From positions 1-64,000 of the forward strand of contig NZ_JARJBB010000004.1 in assembly GCF_029269835.1 (NCBI RefSeq): a stretch of 64,000 nt of DNA. Reading direction: 5' to 3'. The first letter of the stretch is position 1. Each line of letters begins with the position of its first letter. Below the pieces are notes generated by a model that searched no databases, had not been told where the DNA came from, and saw only the letters and a list, made by a program, of their open reading frames with translations. The stretch is from Streptomyces tropicalis. GTDB taxonomy: Bacteria; Actinomycetota; Actinomycetes; Streptomycetales; Streptomycetaceae. The position numbers were made by a program, and so were the translations under genes. This document shows, piece by piece, positions 19,670 through 28,892 of the stretch.

Positions 19670-20457
19670 GTACGGGGCTCCTCGGATGGTGCGGGGACCG
19701 GGTCCTCGGCGGGATCCTTCAAGGGGGTGAGCAGGACGTCCGTGCGGCTCGCCACGAGCAGCGTGCGGTCCGGGACCTCCTGCCAGTGCGGGTCGTCGTC
19801 GTAGGGCTCGGACGCCACGACCGTGCGGTGGCCGGGCTCCGTCAGATGCCACAGGGTGTCGCCCCAGGCGGTCGCGGTGATCGTCCCGCCGTCGGTGAGC
19901 AGCAGGTTCAGCCGGGAGCCGGGGGCCGCGGCCGCGACCTCCAGCACCGTGTCGGCGAGCGCCTGCCCCGCCGGGTCGCCGGCGCGCAGCCGGGCCAGCG
20001 CCAGCGCCCACACGAGCGCGGAGTCGGTACGGGCCTCCAGCTCCAGCAGGTCCTGGGGCGGCAGCGTCCGCGACAGCGCGGCGAGCGAGCCGGGCCAGCC
20101 GGTCACGGCGCCGTTGTGGCTGAACAGCAGGCCGTCCGCGGCGAACGGCGCCGCCGCGGCCTCCGCGTCCGGCCCGGGCAGGGTCGCGTCCCGCACCGCA
20201 CCCAGCAGCGCGGTGGTGCGCACCACCCGGGCCAGGTCGGCGAAGGACGGGTCCGCCCAGACGGGCCCGGACCGCCGGTAGCGGGCGGGCAGCGGGTCGC
20301 CCGGGGCGTACCAGCCGACGCCGAAACCGTCCGCGTTGACGGTCCCGTGCCGCTGGCGCCGGGGAGCCCACGCCTGGGTGTACAGGCTGTGCGGGGGCTC
20401 CACCAGCAGCCGCCCGAGCGGCTCCTCGGGCCCCAGGTAGGCGAGGTGACGGCACAT
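19666..20457 (-). CDS. egtC: Gamma-glutamyl hercynylcysteine sulfoxide amidohydrolase
   Basis: 263 aa. MCRHLAYLG at the start exposes the Ntn-type Cys2 nucleophile of class-II glutamine amidotransferases after Met removal. Other marks are NADGFGVGWY, LLFSHNGAVTGW and VVASEPYDDDPHW. It removes glutamate from the sulfoxide conjugate in the mycobacterial-type ergothioneine path. It overlaps egtB (TGATG) and egtD (GTGA). Confidence 0.95.
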   Translation of the reverse strand: MCRHLAYLGPEEPLGRLLVEPPHSLYTQAWAPRRQRHGTVNADGFGVGWYAPGDPLPARYRRSGPVWADPSFADLARVVRTTALLGAVRDATLPGPDAEAAAAPFAADGLLFSHNGAVTGWPGSLAALSRTLPPQDLLELEARTDSALVWALALARLRAGDPAGQALADTVLEVAAAAPGSRLNLLLTDGGTITATAWGDTLWHLTEPGHRTVVASEPYDDDPHWQEVPDRTLLVASRTDVLLTPLKDPAEDPVPAPSEEPRT

Positions 20458-21773
20458 CAGGCACCTCCGGAGCGGGCCGTGCGGAAACCGGAGAAGATCT
20501 GCCGCCGGATCGGATAGTCCCAGTTGCGGAAGGTGCCCCGGCACGCCACCGGGTCCACGGCGAACGAACCGCCGCGCAGCACCTTGTGCTCCGGCCCGAA
20601 GAACACGTCCGAGTACTCCTTGTACGGGAACGCCGTGAAGCCCGGGTACGGCAGGAAGTCGCTTGCCGTCCACTCCCACACGTCACCCATCAACTGCCGT
20701 ACGCCCAGGGGCGAGGCGCCCGCCTCGTAGCTGCCCGCGGGCGCAGGGCGCAGGTGCCGCTGCCCGAGGTTGGCGTGGTCCGGCGTCGGGTCCTGGTCGC
20801 CCCACGGGTAGCGCGCCGAGCGGTCGTGGGCGGGATCGTGCCGGGCGGCCTTCTCCCACTCGGCCTCGGTGGGCAGCCGGCGCCCCGCCCAGCGGGCGTA
20901 GGCGTCCGCCTCGTACCAGCACACGTGCAGCACCGGCTCGTCGGGCGGGACCGTCTCGGTGGCGCCGAAGTGCCGGCGCAGCCACCGACCGCCTTCACGC
21001 CGCCAGAACAGCGGCGCGTGGATGCCGTGCCGCCGGACGTGGTCCCACCCGTCCGGCGCCCACCAGCGGGGCTCGTCGTAGCCGCCGTCGTCGATGAACT
21101 CCTGGTAGGCGGCGTTCGTCACCGGCGTCGTGTCGATCCAGAACGGCGCCACCTCGCGGACGTGCGCCGGGCGTTCGTTGTCCAGCGCCCACGGCTCGGT
21201 CGAGGTGCCCATGGTGAACGGCCCGCCGGGCACCAGCACTTCGGCCGGGCCGGTGTACGGCGGCGCGGGATCCGGGTCGGGCGCGGTCAGCGCCTGCGGG
21301 CCGCTGCGCAGCTGATGCGTGATCAGCATGGTCTCGTCGTGCTGCTGTTCGTGCTGGGCGATCATCCCGAAGGCGAAGCCCGCCTCGGTCAGCCGGGTTC
21401 CGTGGAAGGCCGCGTCCTCCAGTACGTCGAGCACCCGGCCGCGCACCTCCGCCGCGTACCGCCGGGCCTCCTCGGGCGGCAGCAGCGGCAGCGAGGGACG
21501 CTCCGCGCGCGGATGCTCGAAGGCGTCGTACAGACCGTCGATCTCCGGGCGTATCGCCTCCCGCCCGGCGACCCTCCTCAGCAGCCACAGCTCCTCCTGG
21601 TTGCCGATGTGCGCGAGGTCCCACACCAGGGGCGACATCAGCGGCGAGTGCTGCGCCGTCAGGTCGGGCTCCTCGACACAGGAGGTCAGGAGCGTGGTGC
21701 GGTCGCGCGCGGTGACCAGTGAGGCCAGCGCCCGCTCACGCAGCAGCTCGGCGTCGGGAACGGGGTCGGTCAT
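20457..21773 (-). CDS. egtB: Ergothioneine sulfoxide synthase
   Basis: 438 aa from ATG 21773 (ATGA overlap with egtA). An N-terminal DinB-like domain carries the iron-ligand histidines (LAHIGNQEE and the HEQQHDE motif, the 3-His facial set), and a C-terminal formylglycine-enzyme-like domain carries PGGPFTMGT, RLPTEAEWEKAAR, GDVWEWTAS and VLRGGSFA. It is a non-heme iron enzyme joining hercynine to gamma-glutamylcysteine with oxygen. Confidence 0.96.
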   Translation of the reverse strand: MTDPVPDAELLRERALASLVTARDRTTLLTSCVEEPDLTAQHSPLMSPLVWDLAHIGNQEELWLLRRVAGREAIRPEIDGLYDAFEHPRAERPSLPLLPPEEARRYAAEVRGRVLDVLEDAAFHGTRLTEAGFAFGMIAQHEQQHDETMLITHQLRSGPQALTAPDPDPAPPYTGPAEVLVPGGPFTMGTSTEPWALDNERPAHVREVAPFWIDTTPVTNAAYQEFIDDGGYDEPRWWAPDGWDHVRRHGIHAPLFWRREGGRWLRRHFGATETVPPDEPVLHVCWYEADAYARWAGRRLPTEAEWEKAARHDPAHDRSARYPWGDQDPTPDHANLGQRHLRPAPAGSYEAGASPLGVRQLMGDVWEWTASDFLPYPGFTAFPYKEYSDVFFGPEHKVLRGGSFAVDPVACRGTFRNWDYPIRRQIFSGFRTARSGGA

Positions 21774-23104
21774 GAGCGGAAGTCCTTCCCGAAGACGGCC
21801 GGGGGCTCTCCGGCCCCGAACGGTGCCGTGGCGCGGTCCGGGCCGCGCAGCCCGTCGAGCACGTCGTCCGCGGGGCAGCGGCCCCGCAGGACGTACCGGT
21901 CGGTGTAGGCGCCGACCGCCTCCAGCACCTCCCGGGTGGCCCCGAGCCGCGGCAGGGCCTCCAGCGCCGCCCCGAAGCAGGCCACGGCCACCTCGTGCAG
22001 CTCCGCGTCGGCGAGCCCGCTCCGGGCCGCCTCGATCCACAGCGGGTTGTGCGGCGCGGGCAGCGGAGCGGCCCGCTCGGCGAGCCGCTTCACCACCCGG
22101 TAGGCGGTCTCCGCCGCCGCGGGGTCGTCGAAGAGCGCCGCCGTCACCGCCAGCGGCACGATCCAGCCGTCGTCGCCGGGCTGGGCGTCGATCATGCGGA
22201 ACTCGAGGTGGCCGCGCGGCCGGACCGGCGGGAACAGCGTCGTGAGGTGGTAGTCCAGGTCGTCCCGGGTGGGCGGCCGCGCGGCACCGCCGCGGGTCCA
22301 CTCCCGGAAGGTCAGCCCGTCCGGCACCTCCCACGGCCCGTCGTCGCCGCGCACGCACATCACCGGCGCGTCCAGGACGCGCCGGGCCCACGCGGCCCGC
22401 GGGTCGCCGTCCAGCGGCGGTGCCCCCGCCCGGCCCGCGCCGATCTGCGTCCAGACCAGCTGCCGGGTGGACAGCCAGCCCGTGGGCTCCCCGCCGACCA
22501 GCGGCGAGTTCGCGAACGCGGCCACCAGCACCGCGCCCAGCTGGTGCGCGAGCCACCACCGGCGCCCGTGGCCGAGCGGCCCCGGCTCCTCGTGGCCGGC
22601 GTCCAGGCACACCTGCACCGACGCGGACGCGCACATCATGTGCCGCCCGGCACGGCCGGTGCGGTCGAAGGCCGTCTCCATCGCGTCGTAGCGCTTCTCG
22701 CGCAGGAACCGCCGGGGCGCGTGCCAGGGATCGTGGCCCATGCCGACCAGGCACAGGCCGTCACCGGCCAGCAGTGTGCGGACGGCGGCGAGGTCGGCGG
22801 AGACGGCGGTGACGCACTCCATCAGGGAGGAGGCGGGGGCCGAGCTCAGCTCCAGCTGGCCGCCCGGCTCCACGGTGAGGGCCGACCTCAGGGGTAGTGT
22901 GCGCAGCGCGGCGTAGGCCGCCGCCAGGCGCTCGGACGTCACGGGGAGCTGCGGGGACCGCAGCTCGTGGACCAGCCATTCGACTTCCACCCCGAGGGTG
23001 CGGGGCGGTCCGGTCTTGAAACAGATGCCGTGGACGAGTGCCTCGACCTCTGCCTCACTCAGGGCCGTACGCGGTCTCGCACAGCCGCTCTCCGCATCGG
23101 ACAT
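21770..23104 (-). CDS. egtA: Ergothioneine-type glutamate-cysteine ligase
   Basis: 444 aa. ATG 23104 is chosen because AGGAGG lies 8 nt upstream; the frame is open to 23206. GCS2 features: LGVEVEWLVHEL, LTVEPGGQLELSSAP, CVTAVSADL, GHDPW, KRYDAME and MMCASASVQVCLD. It supplies gamma-glutamylcysteine to EgtB. It heads a four-gene operon in order A-B-C-D with overlaps throughout. No egtE (C-S lyase) follows, so that step must be encoded elsewhere. Confidence 0.94.
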   Translation of the reverse strand: MSDAESGCARPRTALSEAEVEALVHGICFKTGPPRTLGVEVEWLVHELRSPQLPVTSERLAAAYAALRTLPLRSALTVEPGGQLELSSAPASSLMECVTAVSADLAAVRTLLAGDGLCLVGMGHDPWHAPRRFLREKRYDAMETAFDRTGRAGRHMMCASASVQVCLDAGHEEPGPLGHGRRWWLAHQLGAVLVAAFANSPLVGGEPTGWLSTRQLVWTQIGAGRAGAPPLDGDPRAAWARRVLDAPVMCVRGDDGPWEVPDGLTFREWTRGGAARPPTRDDLDYHLTTLFPPVRPRGHLEFRMIDAQPGDDGWIVPLAVTAALFDDPAAAETAYRVVKRLAERAAPLPAPHNPLWIEAARSGLADAELHEVAVACFGAALEALPRLGATREVLEAVGAYTDRYVLRGRCPADDVLDGLRGPDRATAPFGAGEPPAVFGKDFRS

Positions 23105-23322
23105 GTCGGGATCCTCCTGAGATTCCACGACGTCGCCGGTCCGGATCCCGAGGGACCCGCCCGGCACAGCATCGTCTACCCAAGACGCTCGGGTCGATCC
23201 GCACAAGGGGGCAGATCATGACGAAGCCCTGACGTGCGCTTCCTTCCAGCCGTGTGCACCGGACGCACCGGAGCCGGAAAACTCCGTTGCACCGCACGTC
23301 CAGCATCGCTCACGATGCGTGC

Positions 23323-23385
23323 ATGAGCACCACGGGGGACATCTCGCCGGCCCCGGCCATGGCGCGCACGGGGGTGGCGCCATGA
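23323..23385 (+). CDS. Possible 20-codon leader ORF
   Basis: ATG 23323 opens a 20-aa frame (MSTTGDISPAPAMARTGVAP) whose TGA overlaps the ATG of the following gene (ATGA at 23382). There is no ribosome site before it, so it would need a leaderless start. It may be chance; noted because the overlap would couple translation. Confidence 0.25.
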   Translation: MSTTGDISPAPAMARTGVAP

Positions 23386-24212
23386 GCGCGCGGCTGCGCG
23401 GCATCGCCCAGCAGACGGAGCAGGTCGTCGCCGCGGGCGGCTACCGCACCGCGGACGGGCGCGAGGTGTCCCTCGTGGAGGCCGTCGAGGCCGCCCGGGG
23501 CGGCACCCGGATGCACGGCCCGGACCCGGTGCCGGTACCGCCGGGCGCCCCGGCGGACGACACCCGCATCGAGGTCACGGGGGAGAGCAGCCTGGTGGCA
23601 GCCCGCCGCCTCACCGGCGGCCCGGTGGCGGTGCTGAACTTCGCCTCGGCCCGCAATCCCGGCGGCGGTTACCTCAACGGCGCCCAGGCCCAGGAAGAGG
23701 CCCTGTGCCGCGCCTCCGCGCTGTACACGTGCCTGCTGCGCGCCCCGGAGTACTACGACCACCACCGCGCCCAGCGCGATCCGTTCTACTCCGACCGGGT
23801 GATCCACTCGCCCGCGGTTCCCGTCTTCCGCGACGACCGCGGCCGGCTGCTCGACGAGCCGTTCACGGCCGGTTTCCTGACCGCGGCGGCTCCGAACGCG
23901 GGGGTCGTGGTGCAGCGGGCCCCGGAGCGGGCCGTGGAGCTTCCGGCCGCCCTGGCCTCCCGGGCCGGGCGGGTGCTGGAGACGGCGGCCGCCCACGGCT
24001 ACCGCCGGCTCGTCCTCGGCGCCTGGGGATGCGGTGTGTTCCGGAACGACCCGGTGCAGGTGGCGGCCGCCTTCCGGGACCTCCTCGGGCCCGGCGGCCG
24101 GTTCGCGGGCACCTTCGCGCAGGTGGTCTTCGCGGTCCTGGACCGCACGCCGGACCACCGGGTGCGGGCCGCGTTCGCCCGCACCTTTCCCGGGGACCGG
24201 CCCGCCGGCTGA
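23382..24212 (+). CDS. TIGR02452 family protein (microbial PARG-like)
   Basis: 276 aa from ATG 23382 with GGGGGTGG about 6 nt upstream. Family signatures: SARLRGIAQQTEQV near the start, VLNFASARNPGGGYLNGAQAQEE (the GGG-X6-8-QEE catalytic signature of poly(ADP-ribose) glycohydrolases), ALCRASALYTCL, and VLGAWGCGVFRNDP with a macrodomain-like VAAAFRDLL. It probably removes ADP-ribose chains from proteins or handles ADP-ribosylated metabolites. It is monocistronic and divergent from egtA. Confidence 0.88.
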   Translation: MSARLRGIAQQTEQVVAAGGYRTADGREVSLVEAVEAARGGTRMHGPDPVPVPPGAPADDTRIEVTGESSLVAARRLTGGPVAVLNFASARNPGGGYLNGAQAQEEALCRASALYTCLLRAPEYYDHHRAQRDPFYSDRVIHSPAVPVFRDDRGRLLDEPFTAGFLTAAAPNAGVVVQRAPERAVELPAALASRAGRVLETAAAHGYRRLVLGAWGCGVFRNDPVQVAAAFRDLLGPGGRFAGTFAQVVFAVLDRTPDHRVRAAFARTFPGDRPAG

Positions 24213-24266
24213 GCCGGAGCGCCGCCCGCGCGTCCCGTACGGACCGTGCGGCGGACGCCCCGGCGC

Positions 24267-24295
24267 AGAGCCGTCACCGCCCGGGGGACGGCTCT
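24267..24295. terminator. Hairpin between convergent genes
   Basis: 9-bp stem (24267-24275 with 24287-24295), 11-nt loop, reaching the stop of the pemK-like gene. Confidence 0.55.
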
Positions 24296-24741
24296 CAGTT
24301 CCAGCCGTAGCGTTCCCGGAGCCGGTGCACCACGGAGTTGAACCGCATCCGGTCCAGCGCGCACGCCTCGCGCCGCATGCCGTCCTCGTGCAGCCGCAGC
24401 ACCCGGTCGACGTCGACCCACGAGTCGCGGCCCGTGCGGTCCCAGGGGCCGCTGCCGAGGGCCACCCACTCCCGGTCGCCGTCGTGCCGCTTGCTCGACA
24501 GCTGCACGGCGAGGAACGTGCCCCCCGCCTCCCGGGCCACCACGAGCACCGGGCGGTCCTTGCCCCGCCCGTCGTTCTCCTCGAAGGGCACCCAGGTCCA
24601 CACGATCTCCCCGGGATCGGGGTCGCCGTCGTGGTCGGGCGCGTACTCGGTCCGCACCCGGCCGACCTCGCGCGGGTCGGCCTCGGTGGTCGCGGTCGGG
24701 CCGTACCGGCCGGGGACGTTCTCATCGGTAAACGCAGTCAC
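24295..24741 (-). CDS. PemK/MazF-like protein
   Basis: 148 aa from GTG 24741. The core matches PemK/MazF beta-barrels: PGEIVWTWVPFEEND, RPVLVVAREAGG, FLAVQLSSKRH and WVDVDRVLRLHEDGM with a C-terminal helix. MazF enzymes cut RNA, but no antitoxin ORF lies beside it, so this is either a solo toxin-fold protein or has a distant partner. A TAAGGT box ends 6 nt before the GTG, so it is probably leaderless. Confidence 0.8.
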   Translation of the reverse strand: MTAFTDENVPGRYGPTATTEADPREVGRVRTEYAPDHDGDPDPGEIVWTWVPFEENDGRGKDRPVLVVAREAGGTFLAVQLSSKRHDGDREWVALGSGPWDRTGRDSWVDVDRVLRLHEDGMRREACALDRMRFNSVVHRLRERYGWN

Positions 24742-24872
24742 GGGGGCACCTTAGAACGTCTGTCCGCCGTGCCTCGCGCGCAGGTCCCGTCGATCGCGGC
24801 ACGCCCTGACGGGACGCGTCGCTGACGGAACGCCATGTCCGATGCCAGGCAATCGAACTGGCGTGACGACGA

Positions 24873-24910
24873 CGGCCCGCGGACCCTCCGTGCGGAGGGT
24901 CCGCGGGCCG
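24873..24910. terminator. Strong terminator 2 of the flotillin gene
   Basis: 18-bp perfect stem (24873-24890 with 24893-24910) around a tiny loop, one of the longest stems in the window. Confidence 0.75.
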
Positions 24911-24913
24911 TCG

Positions 24914-24954
24914 CCCGTGGGGCGGGGCGGGCGTCAGCGGCCCCGCCCCACGGG
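24914..24954. terminator. Terminator 1 of the flotillin gene
   Basis: 15-bp perfect stem (24914-24928 with 24940-24954) ending 1 bp before the flotillin stop codon. With the next hairpin it forms a tandem double terminator. Confidence 0.7.
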
Positions 24955-24955
24955 C

Positions 24956-26446
24956 TCAGTCCTCCTCGCGCTCCACCGGGACCTTCTGCGACGGCGGCGC
25001 CGTGACCCCGTTCAGCGACGGGGAGGGCCCGCTCGTGCTCCGGTCGTTCTGGTTCATCGACGACAGCAGCTGACGCGCCAGGCCCAGCCCCGTGCCGCCC
25101 ATGGTGAGCGCCTTGGCGAACAACTCGGCCATGCCGTCGGCGCCGTTGAGCAGCACCATGTTGTCCACGTTGCCGAACGCGGACGCGCCCGCCTGGACGA
25201 TCTCCGGCCAGTTCTCGGCGAGTTGCTGGGCGACGACGGCCTCCTGGTTCTCGGCGAGGGCGGCGGCCCGCGCCTTGATCGCCTCCGCCTCCGCCAGACC
25301 CTGGGCCCGGGTCGCCTCGGCGTCCGCGAGGCCCTTCGCCTGGGCGGCGGCCGCCTCCGCCTCACCGGTCGCCCGGGTCGCCGCCGCGGTGGCCGCGCCC
25401 CGGGTCTTGGTGGCCTCGGCCTCCGCGCCCGCGGCCGCCTTCACCCGGGTCGCCTCGGCCGCCGCCGCGAGCTCCGTCTCCTTCGCCTTGGCCTGCGCCG
25501 CCGAGATGCGCGCGTCGCGCTCCGCCTCGGCCAGCGTGCGCTTCTCGTACGCCCTGGCGTCGGCCGGCTTGCGCACGTCCGCCTGGAGCTGCTGCTCGCG
25601 CCGGTGGGCCTCCAGCTCGGCCACCCGCGTCTCCTGGACCACGACCTCCTGCCGGGCGCCCGCGTCGGCGAGCGGCCCGGCCTGGCGTGCGGAGGCCGCC
25701 GCCTTGTCCCGCTCGGCCTGGTAACCGGCCTGCAGGATCTCGCTGTCCCGGGTGGCCTCGGCCATCCGGGCGTACGACTGCTGCTCCGCCTCGGTGGCGA
25801 GACGGTTCGCCTCCGCCTGCGCGATGCGCGCGTCCCGCTGGACCGCCGCCGCGTGCGGCATGGCCAGGTTCTGGATGTAGCCGGTCGGGTCCTCGATCTC
25901 GTGGATCTGCAGCGAGTCGACGATCAGGCCGAGCTTCTCCATCTCCGTTCCGCAGGCGGCCCGGGTCTGGCCGGTGAGCTTCTCCCGGTCGCGGATCATG
26001 TCCTCGACCGTCAACCCGCCCACGATGGAACGCAGATGGCCGGCGAAGACGTTGTGCACCCGCTCGGCCATCAGCCGCTGCTGGTCCAGGAAGCGACGGG
26101 ACGCGTTCGCGATCGACACGAAGTCGTCGCCCACCTTGAAGATGACCACGCCCCGCACCTTCAGCGGAATGCCCTGGTGCGTCACGCAGTCCACGTGCAG
26201 TTCGGTCTCGTTCAGGTCGAGCGACAGCTTGCGCACCGCCTGCACCCCGGGCAGCACCAGCGTGCCGCGCCCGGTGACGATGCGGAAGCCCATGCCCTCC
26301 TCGAGGCCCTCGGTCCGGTGCTTCGACCCCGAGATGATCAGTGCCTCGTTCGGTTCGGCGACCCGCCACATCAGCTTGAACAGACCGATCAGAACGAGGA
26401 CGGCAGCGACCGCCGCCCCCGCCACTACGCCGACGATCATCGGCAT
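24956..26446 (-). CDS. Flotillin-like SPFH-domain membrane protein
   Basis: 496 aa. ATG 26446 or ATG 26440 (MPMIVG) is served by AAAGGGGG; the frame is open to 26542 without a plausible start. An N-terminal membrane anchor (IVGVVAGAAVAAVLVLIGLF) is followed by an SPFH domain (about 30-215, EGMGFRIVTGRGTLVLP, GIPLKVRGVVIFKVGDD) and a long Ala/Glu coiled coil (about 215-400, with many AEATR/AEA repeats). The C-terminal part contains NMVLLNGADGMAELFAKAL. Flotillins organise membrane microdomains. An NfeD-like partner is encoded just upstream. Confidence 0.93.
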   Translation of the reverse strand: MPMIVGVVAGAAVAAVLVLIGLFKLMWRVAEPNEALIISGSKHRTEGLEEGMGFRIVTGRGTLVLPGVQAVRKLSLDLNETELHVDCVTHQGIPLKVRGVVIFKVGDDFVSIANASRRFLDQQRLMAERVHNVFAGHLRSIVGGLTVEDMIRDREKLTGQTRAACGTEMEKLGLIVDSLQIHEIEDPTGYIQNLAMPHAAAVQRDARIAQAEANRLATEAEQQSYARMAEATRDSEILQAGYQAERDKAAASARQAGPLADAGARQEVVVQETRVAELEAHRREQQLQADVRKPADARAYEKRTLAEAERDARISAAQAKAKETELAAAAEATRVKAAAGAEAEATKTRGAATAAATRATGEAEAAAAQAKGLADAEATRAQGLAEAEAIKARAAALAENQEAVVAQQLAENWPEIVQAGASAFGNVDNMVLLNGADGMAELFAKALTMGGTGLGLARQLLSSMNQNDRSTSGPSPSLNGVTAPPSQKVPVEREED

Positions 26447-26580
26447 GCGCCCCCTTTGGATGGTGCCCTTTCGGCACCGAACGAAGGGGAGTGTGCTCCT
26501 GCCCCGGCCGCGGGTGAAGACACTGACGCATCCTTGTTGCAATCTTGACGCGTACGGCTCTCACCTGCGACGAACCGTGC

Positions 26581-26799
26581 TCAACTGTCGTACGCGGCAG
26601 TGACGTAGACCGTCCTGGGCGGGAGATGCTCCACCACCATCACGACCGTGCCGCGTTCCAGGCGGCCGGTTCCGTCGGCCGGGTGGGCGAGGAAGTGCTC
26701 GGCCCCGCCCCGCACACGGACGATCACCTCACCGACGAGCCCGGGTCCCACCGTGCCGGTGACCCGCCCCATGAGCCCCACCATCGACGCATCGTCCAT
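26581..26799 (-). CDS. Small NfeD-like OB-fold protein
   Basis: 72 aa from ATG 26799. [23 protein letters not shown], then [22 protein letters not shown] reads as a five-strand OB-like barrel, like the C-terminal domain of NfeD proteins. NfeD and flotillin genes are usual partners, and here the gene is 134 bp upstream of flotillin on the same strand. There is no membrane segment, so it would act on the cytosolic face. Confidence 0.75.
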   Translation of the reverse strand: MDDASMVGLMGRVTGTVGPGLVGEVIVRVRGGAEHFLAHPADGTGRLERGTVVMVVEHLPPRTVYVTAAYDS

Positions 26800-26862
26800 G
26801 GCCACAGGGTACGGTCGGAAAGTCGTTTCGTGACGGTCCCGGCTCCGGCGTACGGTGGCGCG

Positions 26863-27408
26863 GTGCAGACTCGGGTGATCATTCTCAACGGCGGTTCCAG
26901 CTCCGGGAAGTCCGGCATCGTGCGGTGCCTGCAGGACGTGCTGCCGGATCCGTGGCTGGCGTTCGGGTGCGACTCGTTCGTCGACGCCCTGCCGGCGAGG
27001 ATGCGGGACGCGGAGGCCGGGATCGCGATCGGCGCGGACGGCGGGGTCGAAGTCGGGTCGGTCTTCCGGGCGTTGGAGGAGGCCTGGACGGAGGGCATCG
27101 CGGCGATGGCCCGCGCCGGGGCCCGGATCGTCGTCGACGACGTCTTCCTCGGCGGACCGGGGTCCCAGCAGCGGTGGCGGAAGGCGCTGGACGGACTGCC
27201 GGTGCTCTGGGTGGGCGTACGGTGTGCGAGCGAGGTCGCCACGGGCCGGGAGATCGCCCGGGGCGACCGGGCCCGGGGGATGGCCGCGCTCCAGGCGGAC
27301 GCGGTCCATGACGGCGTGCACTACGACCTGGAGGTGGACACCGCGCACACCGAGTCCCTGGCGTGCGCGCGCACCATCGCCGCGCGGCTGGAACGGCCGG
27401 CCGCATAG
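26863..27408 (+). CDS. Chloramphenicol phosphotransferase-like (CPT) kinase
   Basis: 181 aa from GTG 26863. The P-loop GGSSSGKS is near residues 10-17, CDSFVDALP near 40 and VVDDVFLGG near 90; [11 protein letters not shown] and [13 protein letters not shown] are typical of the CPT family. CPT phosphorylates the 3'-OH of chloramphenicol; other members act on unknown substrates. TACGGT (26851-26856) ends 6 nt before the GTG and no ribosome site is seen, so it is probably leaderless. It is divergent from the NfeD-like gene. Confidence 0.82.
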   Translation: MQTRVIILNGGSSSGKSGIVRCLQDVLPDPWLAFGCDSFVDALPARMRDAEAGIAIGADGGVEVGSVFRALEEAWTEGIAAMARAGARIVVDDVFLGGPGSQQRWRKALDGLPVLWVGVRCASEVATGREIARGDRARGMAALQADAVHDGVHYDLEVDTAHTESLACARTIAARLERPAA

Positions 27409-27427
27409 ATCCTGAAGGCCACACCCC

Positions 27428-28855
27428 TCAGGGAGCCGCCGGCCGGGGAGCCGGGGTGTGGTCCGGCGGCCGGTGCTCGAACCAGCGCGACTCCTCCTCC
27501 AGCCGGGCGGCCAGGGAGACCAGCAGCGGCTCGCTGTGCGCGGGACCGAGGAGCTGGGCGCCCACCGGCAGGCCGCCGGAGACGAAGCCCGCGGGCACGT
27601 TGACGCCGGGCCAGCCCAGGACGTTCCACGGCCAGGCGTACGGGCAGGCGGCGATCATCGCCCGGTCGGTGGCCAGTCCGCCGAGGTCCCGCAGGGCGCC
27701 GATCCGCAGCGGCGGCGCCGCCGTGGTCGGCGCGAGCACCACGTCGTACGTGTCGAAGAACGCGCCGATCCGGCGGTGCAGCAGCGCCTCCGCACGCCGG
27801 GCGATGCGCAGCGGCGGCCCGCCGAGGAGCCGGCCCAGCCGGGCGGCCGCGTGCGTGCGGCGGTCGAGCAGTGCGGGCTCCGGCGTCCCGCGCACCCGCT
27901 CGGCGATCCCGGCGGTGGCCCGCGGCACGAACGTCAGCCCGATCTGCCCGTACGGCGGATCGGCCTCCTCGACGTGGTGCCCCGACGCGGCCAGCAGGCC
28001 GGCGAGTTCGACGACCCGGGCCCGCACCTCGGGATCGAGCCGCGCGGGTACGGCGGTGAACGGCGGGTTCAGCGACAGGGCGATCCGCAGCCGTCCGGGG
28101 TCGCGGCCCACCGCGGCCGAGACGTCGAGCGCCGGGGGCCGGTGCGGGTCCCGCGGATGGTTGCCGGCCGCGGCGTCCAGCAGCAGCGCGGCGTCGGCCA
28201 CCGTGCGGGCCAGGGTGCCGTTGACCGTGATGCCCTGGAAGGACTCGCCGTGCGGCCAGGTCGAGATGCGGCCGCGCTGCGGCTTGATGCCGACCAGGTG
28301 CGTCCAGGCGGCCGGGATGCGCACCGACCCGGCGCCGTCCGAGCCCAGCGCGGCCGGGACGATCCCGGCGGCGACCGCCGCTGCCGAACCGCCGGACGAG
28401 CCGCCCGGGGTGCGGCCGGTGTCCCACGGGTTGCGCGTGTCGCCGAAGGCGGGCCCCTCGGTGAACGGCCACTGCCCCAGCTCGCAGGTGTTCGTCTTGC
28501 CGACGATCACGGCCCCGGCCGCCCGCAGCCGCCGGACCGCCTCGCCGTCCTCGGCCACGGCGGGGAAGGCACCGGGGCAGCCGAACGCGGTCGGTTCGCC
28601 CGCCACGTCCATGTCGTCCTTCACGGCGACCGGCACCCCGAGCAGCGGCTTGCGCACCCCGTCCGCGAGGTCGCGGTCCGCCGCCCCGGCCTCCGCCAGG
28701 GCCGCCTCTGCGCGTACGACCCGGAAGGCGTTCAGGGTGCCCTGCGTCGCCTCGATCCGGGCCAGGGCCGCCTCCACGAGCGCGCGGGACGACACCTCCC
28801 CGGCGGCCAGCAATCGGGCGGTCTCGGCCAGCCCTGCGGCGCGGTCGAGCGGCAT
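27428..28855 (-). CDS. Amidase-signature family enzyme
   Basis: 475 aa from ATG 28855. The Ser-cisSer-Lys triad is in place: Lys79 (AVKDD), GGSSGGS at 151-157 and the nucleophile Ser177 in DGAGSVRIPA. It hydrolyses an unknown amide. The genome context does not match the gatCAB operon, and the protein lacks GatA landmarks, so a catabolic amidase is more likely. A palindrome overlaps its promoter. Confidence 0.9.
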   Translation of the reverse strand: MPLDRAAGLAETARLLAAGEVSSRALVEAALARIEATQGTLNAFRVVRAEAALAEAGAADRDLADGVRKPLLGVPVAVKDDMDVAGEPTAFGCPGAFPAVAEDGEAVRRLRAAGAVIVGKTNTCELGQWPFTEGPAFGDTRNPWDTGRTPGGSSGGSAAAVAAGIVPAALGSDGAGSVRIPAAWTHLVGIKPQRGRISTWPHGESFQGITVNGTLARTVADAALLLDAAAGNHPRDPHRPPALDVSAAVGRDPGRLRIALSLNPPFTAVPARLDPEVRARVVELAGLLAASGHHVEEADPPYGQIGLTFVPRATAGIAERVRGTPEPALLDRRTHAAARLGRLLGGPPLRIARRAEALLHRRIGAFFDTYDVVLAPTTAAPPLRIGALRDLGGLATDRAMIAACPYAWPWNVLGWPGVNVPAGFVSGGLPVGAQLLGPAHSEPLLVSLAARLEEESRWFEHRPPDHTPAPRPAAP

Positions 28856-28876
28856 GCGGCACCTCCGGGAGCGCGT

Positions 28877-28892
28877 GGTCTACCGAACGGTA
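28877..28892 (-). promoter_or_regulatory. Inverted repeat over the amidase promoter
   Basis: TACCG-NN-CGGTA (28881-28892) is TetR-operator-like and touches a TAGACC -10 box (minus strand, 28882-28877) upstream of the amidase start. No TetR gene adjoins it. Confidence 0.45.
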
